The translations under genes and the position numbers were made by a program. Below the pieces are notes generated by a model. That model had not been told where the DNA came from and ran no database searches. It saw nothing but the letters and a program-made list of their open reading frames with translations. Shown in pieces: positions 36,595 to 47,760 of a stretch of DNA of 64,000 nt (its first letter is position 1; each line of letters opens with the position of its first letter). The stretch is from Ascidia mentula. Lineage: Eukaryota; Chordata; Ascidiacea; Phlebobranchia; Ascidiidae. The DNA is taken from assembly GCA_947561715.1 (NCBI GenBank), contig OX387205.1, positions 6,577,001 through 6,641,000 on the forward strand, written 5' to 3'.

Positions 36595-36785
36595 ACACCC
36601 TTGGGTGGTTCAGAGAGCTGAGTGGTAGTTACCACCAAGGGTGGCGAGTTCACATCTACAATGGTGGAAATCATAGGTGGAACTGACCACCTCATTTTTT
36701 TAGAGGTGGGAAGCGATCCCACCTTACGGTGGAGTTAGTGGACCACCATTTTTAGTGGCAATTTCCACGACTACCATTTACAGTG
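36595..36785 (-). repeat. Right terminal and subterminal repeats of the EnSpm element
   Basis: Many GGTGG/CCACC words (GGGTGGTTC, AATGGTGGAAATC, GACCACCTC, GATCCCACC, GGACCACC), then TTTCCACGACTACC and the ATTTACAGTG terminus. The terminus and the AATGGTGGAAATC word are shared with the left end. Confidence 0.75.
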
Positions 36786-38344
36786 CAAGGTGCATTGGTA
36801 CTTGCCACACTAACTGGTTCGACATCCACGAAAGTCTGATAAGGTACGCATTGTTTGTGTGGTGGCCGGGGGGACTTATCTGAAACTCCTACGGTTCATC
36901 AAATCCTGGTGCACATTTTTGGCGCTACGTCGTCGCCTAACTGTGCCACATTTTGCTTGCGGGAGACGGCCGAAAAAATCGGTGTCAGATTTGATAGGGA
37001 CGTTGGGGACATCGTTTGCAACGGTTTTTGTGTTGTCGACTGTTTGACTTCAACCGATACAGTCGAGCGCGCTGTTGGTATTGTATAGCGCAGCTATGTG
37101 ACTTGCTATAGAAATAGGAGGATTTTACCTCACTAAGTGGACGTCTAACAGACAAAATGTCTTGGATCAAATTCCGGAGACGGAAATCGATAACTGATGT
37201 TACTTTGGATGCCTCCGTGAAGGAACCTGTGTTGGGCGTCTACTGGCGTGTTTAGATTGACGAATTTGGGTTCAGCAGAGCTGATACAATGCAAGGCAAG
37301 AAATTTCCCGTCGCAATATTGTTTCTGCTGTTAATATTTTATCTTTTGAAGAGTTACAAGAAGATGACATTGAGGAATGGCGACGCTGGCTTTCCCAGCT
37401 GCCGGAGCTCCGGAAGTCAGAGATGCATCACTTTTCGGATGCGTCTACTCAAGGATATGGAACCGTGTCGTACATCCATCTGGTAAATGTTGATGGCAAA
37501 GTCCATTGTTCGTTTATATTTAGCAAGTGAAAGATGACACCACCTAAAACCGAGAGCATACCCGGAATCGAACTGGCCGCTGCTGTTCTATTGCGGCGAA
37601 AGTCGACAAATGGCTTCGACGCCAATTGTAGTTCGATAACTGTACGTCTGTGTTTTGGTTGGACTCGTGCGCCGTCTGGCTGAGTATTCGCAACCAAAGT
37701 TTGGTAAGTTTGTTGCAAACAGGTTGGCCAAAATTCATCGACAGACAAACCCTGAACAATAGAGGCACAACGGTTCACAGCAAAACCCCACAGGACGATG
37801 CTTCGCGTGGTTTATCGGTAAGTAAGCTGGGTGTACATTTTTTTTTGTAAAAGAATGCGGAATTGGAAATAATCAAGTACGTACAACGCCAGTGCTCCGC
37901 TCCTATGATAGACATTTTGTCACAGGTCGGAAAGTCTGAAAGGGAGTTACAAAAGAAACTGAAGAAGTCGAAATATACCAGTTCGTTGGCGAAGCTTAAC
38001 CCCCAGCTGTTTAATGGAATTCTGCGGATTGGGGAGAAGGTTGGAGGAGGCGATTTCCAACACATTGTATTTGATAGTACCTATTATACTGGAACTAAAC
38101 ATTAAGTTGAACATAGGCAATAAACATAATAATATGCTTCAGTCGTATAGTTTGTAACCTTGGATGACATTTTGTGAAAAGATTTTGTAGGTAGGATATG
38201 TCACTGAAGAGTATGATTCCAAATGGCGACTAGGTATTGTTCAATAAATGAAGTGAATTTTAAATTTATGTATTCTGTTGGTCATCTCCTTAATTTACCC
38301 AGCAAACCAAGATTTTAATAATTGCCACAAGTGTCTTTGATTTT

Positions 38345-38490
38345 TGGATCTTGCTCCAACTCAGTGGTTAATCTATCTTGGCTACAATGCCAGTGAACCT
38401 TATGATCAAAATAGAGATCGCCAAATACAAAGGGCCTGTGCAGTGGGGCGATCCTGCCCTGTCATGCAATGGCATGAAATTCTTCTGTGC
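38345..38490 (+). mobile_element. tRNA-type SINE, 3' fragment 1
   Basis: Shares GAACCTTATGATC, GGGCCTGTGCAGT and GGGCGATCCTGCC with the SINE copies at 40338 and 41904. The tRNA-like head is not clear here. Confidence 0.55.
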
Positions 38491-38587
38491 TGTGTGATTA
38501 TGGTGGTGGAGATCCCCTACGTAAATGTGAATGCCGTCAGGCAAGTTGTGCGCTTGTGCACCAGTGTATGTATATTTCTTTCAATCT

Positions 38588-38652
38588 CCTATGAACCTTA
38601 TGATCAAAATATGAGAGCTGAGATCAAAGATGCCCAGTAGGGCGATCCTGCC
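38588..38652 (+). mobile_element. tRNA-type SINE, 3' fragment 2
   Basis: Repeats CCTATGAACCTTATGATCAAAAT followed by CCCAGTAGGGCGATCCTGCC, the same tail module as the fragment 200 bp upstream. Confidence 0.55.
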
Positions 38653-40327
38653 ATTATTTTATACTTCTGCATTAATATACCCGCTCTTAAGTTATTAAGT
38701 TTATAAATTACCATAGATATTATTATGATATAGACTACACTCTGCCAAAATATGTTTTTAAAATAATTATAATCTAATAATTTAATTGCAAGAATTGGTC
38801 TTTTAAAATTCGTAAAAGTCCATTGAGAGATGATGGAGATACTACCAAAAAATAACTTTTCAAAACTACTTGGTCTAGTTTAACGTAATTTTGAACACAG
38901 TGGTTTTGTTTTGGCATTCACAAGCGTAGCAAGTATCATCAAAATCAGACAGGCTCATGTTTTATGGGTTGGTGATTTGATATTTAGACAACATTTACAT
39001 ATATAGTTGAAAACAAAGTACAGCAAAAGCAAAACTGCACATGGTGTGAAAAGTCATGTGTGAACAAATTGTGGCCATATAGATACCCTAATCGTGCACT
39101 GTATTGACAGGTAGTATTTCTATATAAATTTTGAAACATGATATTTAGACTTTACATTAAGATGTGATCTGATTTACACCTTTGGCAGTTTGAAACAGAA
39201 GATGCCCTAGTAGGATAAAGATATTTTTCTGAATAAAACACCAATGAGCCGTCTCTATGATCGTGGTTTTGAACTCATATAGAAATCTTACCACATACAT
39301 TCAGTGTATTTCACCAGTTTTTACATAATGCTAACTTGTGTTTCTAACCCTGCGTTAGTAAGTTTTGTTGCAAATATGTCCTGTTTTAGTTGATAAAAAT
39401 ACATATATATGTATATACCTGGGGCCAATATTCCATCCTAGAACCCACATCTTTTTTGGAGGATATGTTACTACTGCTGTCAATCGCACTAAACAATTAT
39501 AAAAAAAACACTTAATCCCAAACTAAACAAAAACACAGCTAACTTACAAGGCATTCTATCTTTTTTACCATGAAATTTTATTGGATTCATTTAGTTGTTT
39601 GTGGCAAATCAGTATGGTTATGATAAAAACATAACAAAAAATAGATATGCTACGAACCAATTTAAGTTGACATGTGATTGCTGTTGATTTGGGGATATTG
39701 TTGATTTTATACTTGGAACTGGTGTTTTTACAACTGAAGTATTTGACCTGGTCACATTTTCCTGTTGTTTTGGCCTTGTTGAAATACATCTTGGAAGCTG
39801 ATCTGGAGTTTCAAGCAGGGAAATAATCAATTATTTGCTGCCTTGTGGTGTTTATATACTCACATATATCCAATGCATTTCCCGAACAGCAAAATAGTTT
39901 AGGGCTTGTTGAACGCTGAACAGTTCTGTGGGATGACGTGGTTGTCAATGACTTGTTCCATTGTGTGGGAGCTGGTGTGATGTGACCAATAATTAACAAA
40001 AATTAAACTGTGACTGGTAATATCAACCACCAAAGCTTTCTTATTGTGCAATATTAGGAAACAGCAAAAAGCAATTTAATTTGACAGTTGTCAAACACTT
40101 ATCAATATTTGATTGACAATGGTATTTTACTTTATGTGAATTGTACCTGAATCCAATGGAGAACTTGAAAGCTTGACTTTATGCATATCATTGTCCACAT
40201 TCATCCTACTAACACAACCACAGTAAATTCTGGAGTGAAATGAAAACCTTTGCTTTTTTATAGGCCAAAAATTTCTATACCTTCACTGTAAATAATTGTT
40301 TGAATGTACACAGAAACTTTATTAGAA
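38653..40327. other. AT-rich spacer with possible minus-strand exons
   Basis: No mobile element recognised. Minus-strand frames near 39990-39890 and 39815-39650 are Ser/Thr/Pro-rich and are included in the tentative gene at 39650-43520. Confidence 0.25.
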
Positions 40328-43300
40328 TTGTACTCTGTTGGCAGAGTGTTGGGCCTGGTTGGCCAAGTGCCGTGAATTCAAACCTCATCAGGAGCTTGAT
40401 TTTGCAGAAGGTGTTTTTTTGGCTGCTATGCCAACGACCACAATGATCTCGATACAGTAACTGTGATTGCCAAGTAAGGACCTGTGCAGTAGGGCGATCC
40501 TGCCTTATCATGTGACATGAAACACTTATGAGTTGTATTCTGCAATTAATCATTAATAATTAAAAAAAAAAAAAAACCTTTGGATCAACTTGCTGCTAAT
40601 GGTTCTGTCCTGAGGTTTAAAAGTATGTGTTGCATTCGTACTAGGTTTCCATTTCTCCTTTTGCAGGTTCCCACCTTTGAATCTATAACAATGTCATGTT
40701 TGAATTTTAACTACATTGTTGAAAATGACTTTCTGCTGAAGTCTACAATTGAACTGTGATACTGTAACAGTGTGATAGCACACCTTTTCGCCATAAATGC
40801 ACTAATTTTGAGAGAGTTTTTCACAGTTGTTTGTTGATATATAATGGTATAAATCTATATTAATTTCTTTTAACAGCCACTGTGCCAGTTCAACCAAAAA
40901 TATTTGAGATAATGTATTTAACTATTAAAACAATCATCAAAGAATGAAACACTGACATAGAATCATCTGTGCAAAACAGGACTATTAAAATTTAATTTTT
41001 TCATTGCTGTAAATATGTGGTCTTCAAATTAAAATACCTTAAGTCGTGTTGTAAAACATGTTAAGTAGCAATAAAAAAAAAGCCTAAATAGCACAAAAAC
41101 TTGATGTTGTACAGTTGCATGTTTTGATTTTTATTGACACCAGTATAAAGATCAATAATTTAGTGCTTGAATTAACATGAGTTGTAGTGTTAAGTATATT
41201 TACTTACCCTGTGTTAGTAAGCACACCAGTCTCAGTTTGAGGTTTTGATTTAAAGGCAGTACAGACATAATCGCTATTAATATTGTTTGAAGAAAAAGGT
41301 TCCGGAAGATATATTCTTGATGTTTGAACAGTTGCAACTTTCCTGAAGACAAAACTGATCTAGTAAACAAATACTGAACATTTATGCATAATTTTTCAAG
41401 AGCAAATTTTACTTTTACAAACAAAGCTATAAATTGCACATAAATAGTGTTTCTTGTATTTCTGTGTAGTTAAATTCTTGTGATCATTAAGTTGCTTCTA
41501 AACTTAATGTACATGGATGTGTTAAATGGTATGAACACTTATTCAAACAAAATTAAGATAAAATGTAGCCTACCCTAAAACTGCTTTTCCAGGCAAAAAT
41601 CTTCCTTTTGTTTCTCTAAAAAAAGCAATGCAATGATGTTAACAAAAACAATATCAATGTACTGAAAATTTGGATTTGGTGATATTTATTTTGAAGAGAG
41701 AGAAAAATGCAATATACCTTTTAAGAAATCATTTTTTAAAGAAGAATTATAGTAATAAATAAACTAATACTGATACTGCCATGCATGTTTTATTGCTGCA
41801 ATACAGCTCTTCTGGCAATAACTTTATTATGTCAACATTTTGGCCACAATGCAGCAGTCTTCATCAGGATTTAAAAAATGTGAATTATAATTATGTACAA
41901 ATTACATGCTTCGCAGCCCAGGAATTGCAGCCTAGCTGGATAACCATGAAACCGCCAAGGTTCTGTAGCTTAGTTGGTAGTCGTGAGTTCAAACCTCATC
42001 AGGATCTTGATTTTTCAAATCTCGCTCTGACTTGTCAGGAAAAGTTGCTGATCCCCCAAGGCTGCAATGCCTCGGCTGCAAAGCCTGTAAACCTCATGAT
42101 CTTGAAACGATAGCTGTAATCACCAAGTAAGGATCTGGGCAGTTGGGAGATCCTGCCAATCATGCATGAAACATTACCATGTACAAATTTCACATTTTTT
42201 ACATCCTGATGGACTGAAGGTGGTCAAAATGTTGTAATAATAAAATTATTGCCAGAAGAGCCATACTGCAGCAAAACAGTACAATAAATATTGGTTATAA
42301 ACTATTGTACTTATAAAAATGGTATTCACAAATGTTGTTTAATTTAGAGTTTAACAGTTTAAATGAAAACACAAACACATTAATTGCCACAGTGTGAATA
42401 ACTAAAATATCGAAAAAAACAAAGAACCACTGTACTTAGGTGTAGAAGTTGATGTCCAGGTGTATAACTTTTTGGTGAAGAAATTGCGGTGAGACACTTT
42501 AAGATCAATTTTTGCACAAGAAAAAGAAACATTTTGATGATCAAATTTATCTTTAACACTTTTGTCAAATATTGTTGCCACATTATTTTCACAATTGAAT
42601 GTTTTTCCATTCGTAAATCCGTGAGAACTTTGCAGAGGTGTATTAGCTGGTGCTGGAGTTATTTCAATAAGGGAGCCTCTGCTAATAAACAGATGCTAAC
42701 AAAACAAAACTAACAGTGAAAAAATGGAAAGAAAACAGTAAAACCTGTTCCATGGTTCCCAGTTGTTATGTGGTGCATTTTCTCCTGAATTAGAAATGAG
42801 AGGAAGATGGCAATAATGTAGATTATTCTTCATGCCATTTTGTCCCAAATCAAGAATGGAAATCGTTGGCAAATAGTCTGAACAGAAAAGATGCTATTGT
42901 AAGTCAAATGATGGTATGGCCAAAAGACTGCAACAAAGATATGCAAGAACTACAACCCAAAAGTATGTTGGTAGAGTATGTATTTTTAGGACAACGCGAA
43001 AATTTACAGCTTGTTGTATACTAAAGTTGGTACTTGGTATTACATTAGTTGAAAACCATGCAAACTCTTATGAAAAACAACCATTAGTGGACAGTGGCTA
43101 GTAGTTTTGTTTCTTTGTTATTTTTGGTTTTGCTGTTAATATTTTGCTTACTTTTATTTACAGCAGATTTGCATCCAAGTTGACTTATTCTGGAACATAA
43201 ATTTTACATTAATGACCTTTACATTTCTAAAATGTAATCATGAAATAAATAGACAAGGACATTGCAGAAAAATGTTTTGTTTATTTAAGACATTTCAGCA

Positions 43301-43520
43301 GTAATCTCCTGAATAAATTAACATGTCAATGATTGTTGTAACACATTTAAAGAAGTTGGTAAATTTAGAACTAAACAAAAAAAATACATTGTTCTGTGTA
43401 TTTGCCTTTCAAGTTGGAATCCGCTCTCAGGTCTTGTTGTTGTCCATGAATTTGTATTTCTGCATGTCTGCCAGCAAACTGGGTGTTGACACAAATAGGA
43501 ACAACATACAGACTGCTTTT
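39650..43520 (-). CDS. Tentative unidentified multi-exon gene, candidate exons only
   Basis: Several minus-strand stretches combine open frames, protein-like composition and plausible splice sites. The candidates are about 43520-43390 (VVPICVNTQFAGRHAEIQIH), 42678 to about 42405 (SLIEITPAPANTPLQSSHGF), 41615-41574 (ETKGRFLPGKAVL), 41342-41208 (KVATVQTSRIYLPEPF), about 39985-39890 (TPAPTQWNKSLTTTSSHRT) and about 39815-39650 (QLPRCISTRPKQQENV). The 41615 and 41342 exons join cleanly in phase. The inferred protein would be mostly polar and disordered; I recognise no domain. SINE and foldback insertions would lie in its introns. The exon chain is my inference, and some pieces may be chance frames. 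Confidence 0.3.
40338..40532 (+). mobile_element. tRNA-derived SINE, copy with 10-bp target duplication
   Basis: 195 bp between TTGTACTCTG (40328-40337) and TTGTATTCTG (40533-40542). It contains a tRNA-like B box (GAATTCAAACCTC) near its start, then the shared body (GTGATTGCCAAGTAAGGACC) and the tail GCAGTAGGGCGATCCTGCC. A short A-rich run follows at 40561. The B box and duplication support a RNA polymerase III SINE. Confidence 0.75.
41767..42296. mobile_element. Foldback element with degenerate hammerhead-like cores, split by a SINE
   Basis: Left arm (41775-41880) and right arm (42190-42290) are inverted copies sharing TCTTCTGGCAATAA, CAACATTTTG and CATCAGGAT. It is flanked by ATAAACTA (41759-41766 and 42297-42304). 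Each arm has a worn hammerhead-like core: CCTGATGA then AAAA on the minus strand of the left arm, and CCTGATGG then AAAA on the plus strand of the right arm, so neither should cleave. The left end GATACTGCCATGCATG is shared with the insertion at 47324. A SINE occupies its loop. Confidence 0.65.
41904..42178 (+). mobile_element. tRNA-derived SINE inside the foldback element
   Basis: 275 bp bounded by an exact 11-bp direct repeat ATGTACAAATT (41893-41903 and 42179-42189). The A box is TAGCTTAGTTGG and the B box GAGTTCAAACCTC. The body shares CACCAAGTAAGGATCTG and the GATCCTGCC tail with the 40338 copy. Confidence 0.8.
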
Positions 43521-46209
43521 GCTCAGAGGGTATGCTAATAGAAGGCATGTTATCAAAATATAACTTTAACAATTCTTTAACATAAAAAGATACATTATGA
43601 ACAATGAACATTAATTGTATATACATAGTTGTTACTTCACAGTAATCTTTGTGCAATTTGCAACTCTAGCACCCACAGACCAAATTGGGAAGTTTAGAGT
43701 TTTTTGTATGTACAGATTGCTAATAATTTTATTAAATGTGACACAACATTCTTTCCAACCCAGGAAAGACTATCTTTAGTAGAACTTCTGTTTATATTTT
43801 CTTCTGATAACCAAAGCAAAACATGTCAAATGTTTTAACAATTTTCTGATGTCCATTGTTGCGTGACAATGACCATAATTCCCATTGTCCTTTTTACTGT
43901 ACATTTTACATAGCAGAAATTACTCCTTTCGCTGTGCAGTTTGGCCACATATTATGAGAGTAAAATTTACCAGAACCATGACAAGTGTGAAAGTGGTCCG
44001 CAGTCTTATCTGGTTGGGAGTATTTAGCCAAACTGTGCTGAAGGTTGCACAGGTAATAAATATTCAAATTTCAGCTGTGACACAATATTTGGGGCAGTGA
44101 ACAGAAAAATGTTTGGAATTACTGGCTTAAATCTAATCGAATAAAAGTAAAAGTAATAGTGCTATATCCTTCACGAAATTTTGCTAAAATTTACCACTAA
44201 TCTGCGGAATTAACATAGGAAAAAAGTTCTGATAATCCACACATGGTCCATGAAATTAACATTCGCTGAAAAAAATCCTCTGCACAAATTACAAACTTTC
44301 CCATCTGGTTGAGCTGAAGCATTTGCGGAAAGACAGCATAGACATCACTATCGATGACTGTAGCACTGAAATTTGGCTTTAATAATTTCAGATGCATAAT
44401 TTTTTACTTTTTGGTACTTCTCAGTCAATGTTTATCCATATGTTGTTTGTGCTCTTCACACTTCACAGTAGGTTCAACTATTGAGACCTGACTGGTCGAA
44501 ACAGTGAGCACTACTGTCTGCAACTTAATGAATAATATGTTTTTTTTCTTCTTTTTCCATGCATGTTTTGCAAAGTAAAAATTTAGTCAAGCCATAAACA
44601 TCTAGCAATAACCCATGATATCCACCTGATCAACTTTACAAAGAACAAAGCATCAAAAATTTTTCCTATTACTATGTGACCATATTGGAAAGTTGTTACT
44701 TGCGCGGAGGATTTTTTTAAGCGAATGTTAATGCATTGTATAAGTTTTATTGCGCAGATTATCCGTAATTTTTCGCAAAAGTGCAAACATATGTAACATA
44801 AGTATATGTATGTTTTACACATTTGAGGTCTGGACATAGTTCTACATTCTGACATAGTTCTACACAATTATACATTCTGGAAAATTTCACAAAATTACTC
44901 GTTTTCTGACCGATCTAGTTCAAAACGTAATATGTAGGAAACATGTCAAGGTTGTTTAGTTCCCGAAGATGGCGCGGTTTGCTTCTGGGGAACCTAGGCA
45001 ACTGCACCAACCACCAAGGTGCGCAAGGGATGAAACTTATTTTTGTTGATGGGGACCAGAAGGTTCAAATGTTACTTTACCACGGCCGGCATTACACGAC
45101 TTTTTCGTAAGTGCCACGAAGTTCGTAAGCGGAGATGAACATTTTCTTCGTATTTTTCAGTATTGATATCAGGCAAACACATTCTGAAGGATTTCGTAGA
45201 CAAAATCGGTTGTGAAGATAAGAACAGCATGCGTAAGTGTTTAGGAAACACGTGTAGGGATTTTGGCTTGTCGTAATTCGAATATTTATTGATATTTTGT
45301 TTCAAACTTGGTCTTTTTACTCTTTTTCATTTACACCCGTCTTTCTGACGCCATCATTATAATTATCTCACTTGCGTATTACATATTTCAACTAGTGCTA
45401 CTTCTTTTAAGTCGCCTTTGTCGCATAATTTCAGCAATTATCTCTTTGTTTCTGCCTCGTCTTTGATATCGCTCTATATATTTGCGACTCTTTCCACAAA
45501 TAAGCAGATCATGGCTTTCGGTCCAACAGATCACAACGTGATCTCTTAGATCATGGTGTTTGATATTATCGACCAGCACAGATCTCGGTTTTGTTCTGAC
45601 AGGACCTGCAGGCAGCATGTTGTCGCACCGGGACTTTCTTGGCAGGTTTGATTTGGGTTCGCGGTGATGCAATTCCATCTATACCTTTCGACAAACCAAC
45701 TGCGACCCTCACACGCGTTGGATATATTCTCGGCAAAGATGACTGCGTTGTCGGTTGCTGCAGAAGTACCAGTCCATTGGAAGGGCACAATTTCACTTAA
45801 TCGAAACAATTAATCATAATCGCACGATTTCGGAAATAAAACGTAAATTACATGTACTTGAGTCTTTTGTGGAAGCACGGCATGCTAAAAGCTTGGCATA
45901 ACCCTGAAGTTCAGGTATACCTACCGGCCCTGCATTTTTGTCTAGTCGGGCTCCGTATTGCCCACAACTGGCCCTGGGCATACTACATTTTCACATATTT
46001 AAACCGAAACGCTTTAAAACAAGGTAATACAAAAAATGCAGATCGACAGTTATAACATAGAACTACTTGGGCCTACACAATACTACTTTCCCACTAAACC
46101 CCCAAAATTTGTTAAAATATGACAATATGCTTAAATCCACTAATTCCTCCAATTTGGCAACTTCACAACAAAACATTTTAAAAATGTTTTAAACGAAACG
46201 TATACCAAT
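42700..46209. other. Long stretch with no firm gene
   Basis: Contains an inverted pair of about 50 bp (CATTAACATTCGCT(T/G)AAAAAAATCCTC, 44256-44305 against 44680-44740). A minus-strand frame 45678-45388 (96 codons, ending in a basic RRGRNKEIIAEIMRQRR region) overlaps another in a different frame at 45809-45546; I cannot assign either. A GC-richer patch with AAGATGGCGCGG at about 44968-44979 might be a promoter. Confidence 0.25.
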
Positions 46210-47760
46210 GCTGACCCTCTTTGGAATTTGGCTTGATTAGGGGGATGTCACCTTTTCTCAAAGATTGATCTCGTCAGAGGATACCATCAAGTTCCTGTCA
46301 CTTCCTCTGATATTATTAGAAGGGCTGTTGTTACACCATTTGGACATTTTGCATTTTTGCGCATGCCTTTAAATTTGAAGAACGCCGCACAGACATTTCA
46401 GCGCCTTATGGACACGGTATGTCAGGATTTTAACTTTATGTGTGTTTACCTTTATGACATTTTAGTTACAAGTCAAACTCCCCAGGAACATGTGGACCAT
46501 CTCAGAAAACTTGTGGAAAGACTCTCCGACTACGGATTGGTTCTCAACCCACAAAAATGTCAATTTGGCAAATTCACGATGGATTTTGTTAGGCATAGTC
46601 TTGATCAACATGGAATCAAGCCACTTCCAACTAAATTGAGACAATTGGGCGATTTTCAGCCCCGCATTCAAGAAAGCCTCTTCAAGAGTTCATTGGCATG
46701 GTAAATTTCTACTACCGATTCATTCCAAAAGCAGCACAAATTATGAAACCGCGAAGCTCTCCAATCATCGTTTGATGAGCTTTGGATTTTGACATTAAAG
46801 CTTGCTCAACAAACTGACGAGGTACAGGCGTATCACACAGTTTTGACAGACCTTCTTCTTTAGGACATTACGATTGGCATTTTAGGTGTTAAGCTTTTAT
46901 GCGACGTGTCACTCGGTAATCCACGCCCGGTCGTCCCAGCAACATGGACGAAAAAAGTATTTGACATTTTTCGTGAACTTTCTTACCCATCTATCTGCAT
47001 CACCATGCAGCTTATTGCATCCAAGTTTGTTTGGCATAGATTACACCAACAAGTGGGTCTATGGGCGAAGCAGTGTCTTTCACGTCAGCGAGCCAAAGTA
47101 CAAAGTACAACAGCACATCAAAGCACCAGTAATGGAATACCCACATCGGTCGAATCGGTCATGCCAACATTGGCATAATTAGACCATTACCATAACGTCA
47201 AGGAAAGAGGTATTTACTAATGATGGCGGACCGTTTCACTCGCTGGCCAGGGGCAATTTCCATGCGGGATGCCATAGCAATTCCCTGCGCCCGCGGTTTA
47301 AACTACCATTGGATATCCAGTTTGTTGCTGATACTGCCATGCATATTATTCAATAATTTAAAGCTCATCTGGCAAGAAAACTTGTTTGAACGACGTTTCG
47401 GCCGTATTGGCATTTTATTTTACTTCACTTGCCCTGATAAAGGTCTGTTTCATAACGACCGAAACGTCGTCCAAACAAGTTTTCTTGCCAGATGAGCTTT
47501 AAATTATTGATTGGATATCCAGTTTCGGAATCGAGAACCGAAGTTTACTTCGTAGTTATGGGCTGCCATCAACCAGCGTTTGAGAATTCAATTTCACCGA
47601 ACCACGTGATATCACCCACAAGCCAATGGATTAGTGGAGAAGTTTTATCATCACCTTAAAAGTGCAATCATGGCTCGTATCAGCAACTCCTGGTTGGATG
47701 AGATACACCAAAGCGTACAGTGTGCCTTATTTGCATGTGCTTTTTCGCCCTTTAAAACTT
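46210..47760 (+). mobile_element. Ty3/Gypsy retrotransposon fossil, partial
   Basis: Plus-strand remnants of Ty3/Gypsy Pol: reverse transcriptase around FAFLRMPLNLKNAAQTFQRL (46350-46410) and the worn YLDD-region counterpart, integrase zinc-binding and linker sequence (46970-47110), and integrase core pieces (47215-47320 and 47516-47700). No LTRs recognised. It has many breaks and is old. The integrase core is interrupted by the 186-bp insertion at 47324-47509. Confidence 0.82.
47324..47509. mobile_element. Foldback insertion with 16-bp target duplication in the Gypsy fossil
   Basis: Flanked by ATTGGATATCCAGTTT at 47308-47323 and 47510-47525. Arms 47350-47406 and about 47455-47508 are nearly perfect inverted copies (AATTTAAAGCTCATCTGGCA and its complement), with ACGACGTTTCGGCCG/CGACCGAAACGTCGT at the loop side. 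On the plus strand, CCTGATAAAGGTC and CGACCGAAAC form a hammerhead-like core with one changed core base. It shares its left-end word GATACTGCCATGCAT with the element at 41767. Confidence 0.75.

Larger units (their letters stand above)
30103..36785 (+). mobile_element. EnSpm/CACTA DNA transposon, apparently complete, two genes
   Basis: A 6683-bp element beginning CACTGTAAAT and ending ATTTACAGTG, flanked by CA (30101-30102 and 36786-36787), a 2-bp target duplication. Both ends carry clusters of GGTGG/CCACC words. It encodes an 803-aa transposase in one uninterrupted exon (31430-33841) and an eight-exon second gene (34363-36536), both on the plus strand. This is the layout of autonomous animal EnSpm/CACTA elements. 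It sits inside reverse-transcriptase sequence of a BEL fossil. With intact frames, splice sites, termini and duplication, it could be recently active. Confidence 0.92.
28635..38105 (+). mobile_element. Third BEL/Pao fossil, split by an EnSpm transposon
   Basis: Plus-strand pieces of BEL/Pao Gag (near 28900-29300), the segment leading into reverse transcriptase (about 29650-30100), reverse transcriptase (36788-37090, with LVHIFGATSSPNCATFC), RNase H-like sequence (about 37420-37850) and the start of the integrase region (to about 38105). It is heavily decayed, with well over ten breaks. No LTRs were recognised. The two halves abut precisely on either side of the EnSpm element, so the fossil was the target. 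Older than the 11-19 kb BEL copy. Confidence 0.8.

Noticed and set aside
40370-40395. CTGATGA on the minus strand, as in a hammerhead core
   Set aside because: Here it is part of the SINE's tRNA B box (TCAAACCTCATCAGG). No GAAA follows at stem II distance. The same applies to 41998.
43918-44058. Plus-strand frame resembling the TM3-TM4 loop of a GPCR (RCAVWPHIM...)
   Set aside because: Short, isolated, with no neighbouring GPCR exons and only loose similarity.
45388-45809. Two overlapping minus-strand frames that might be a small gene
   Set aside because: Neither frame shows a domain, splice context or homologue that I can name; kept only as a note in the spacer entry.
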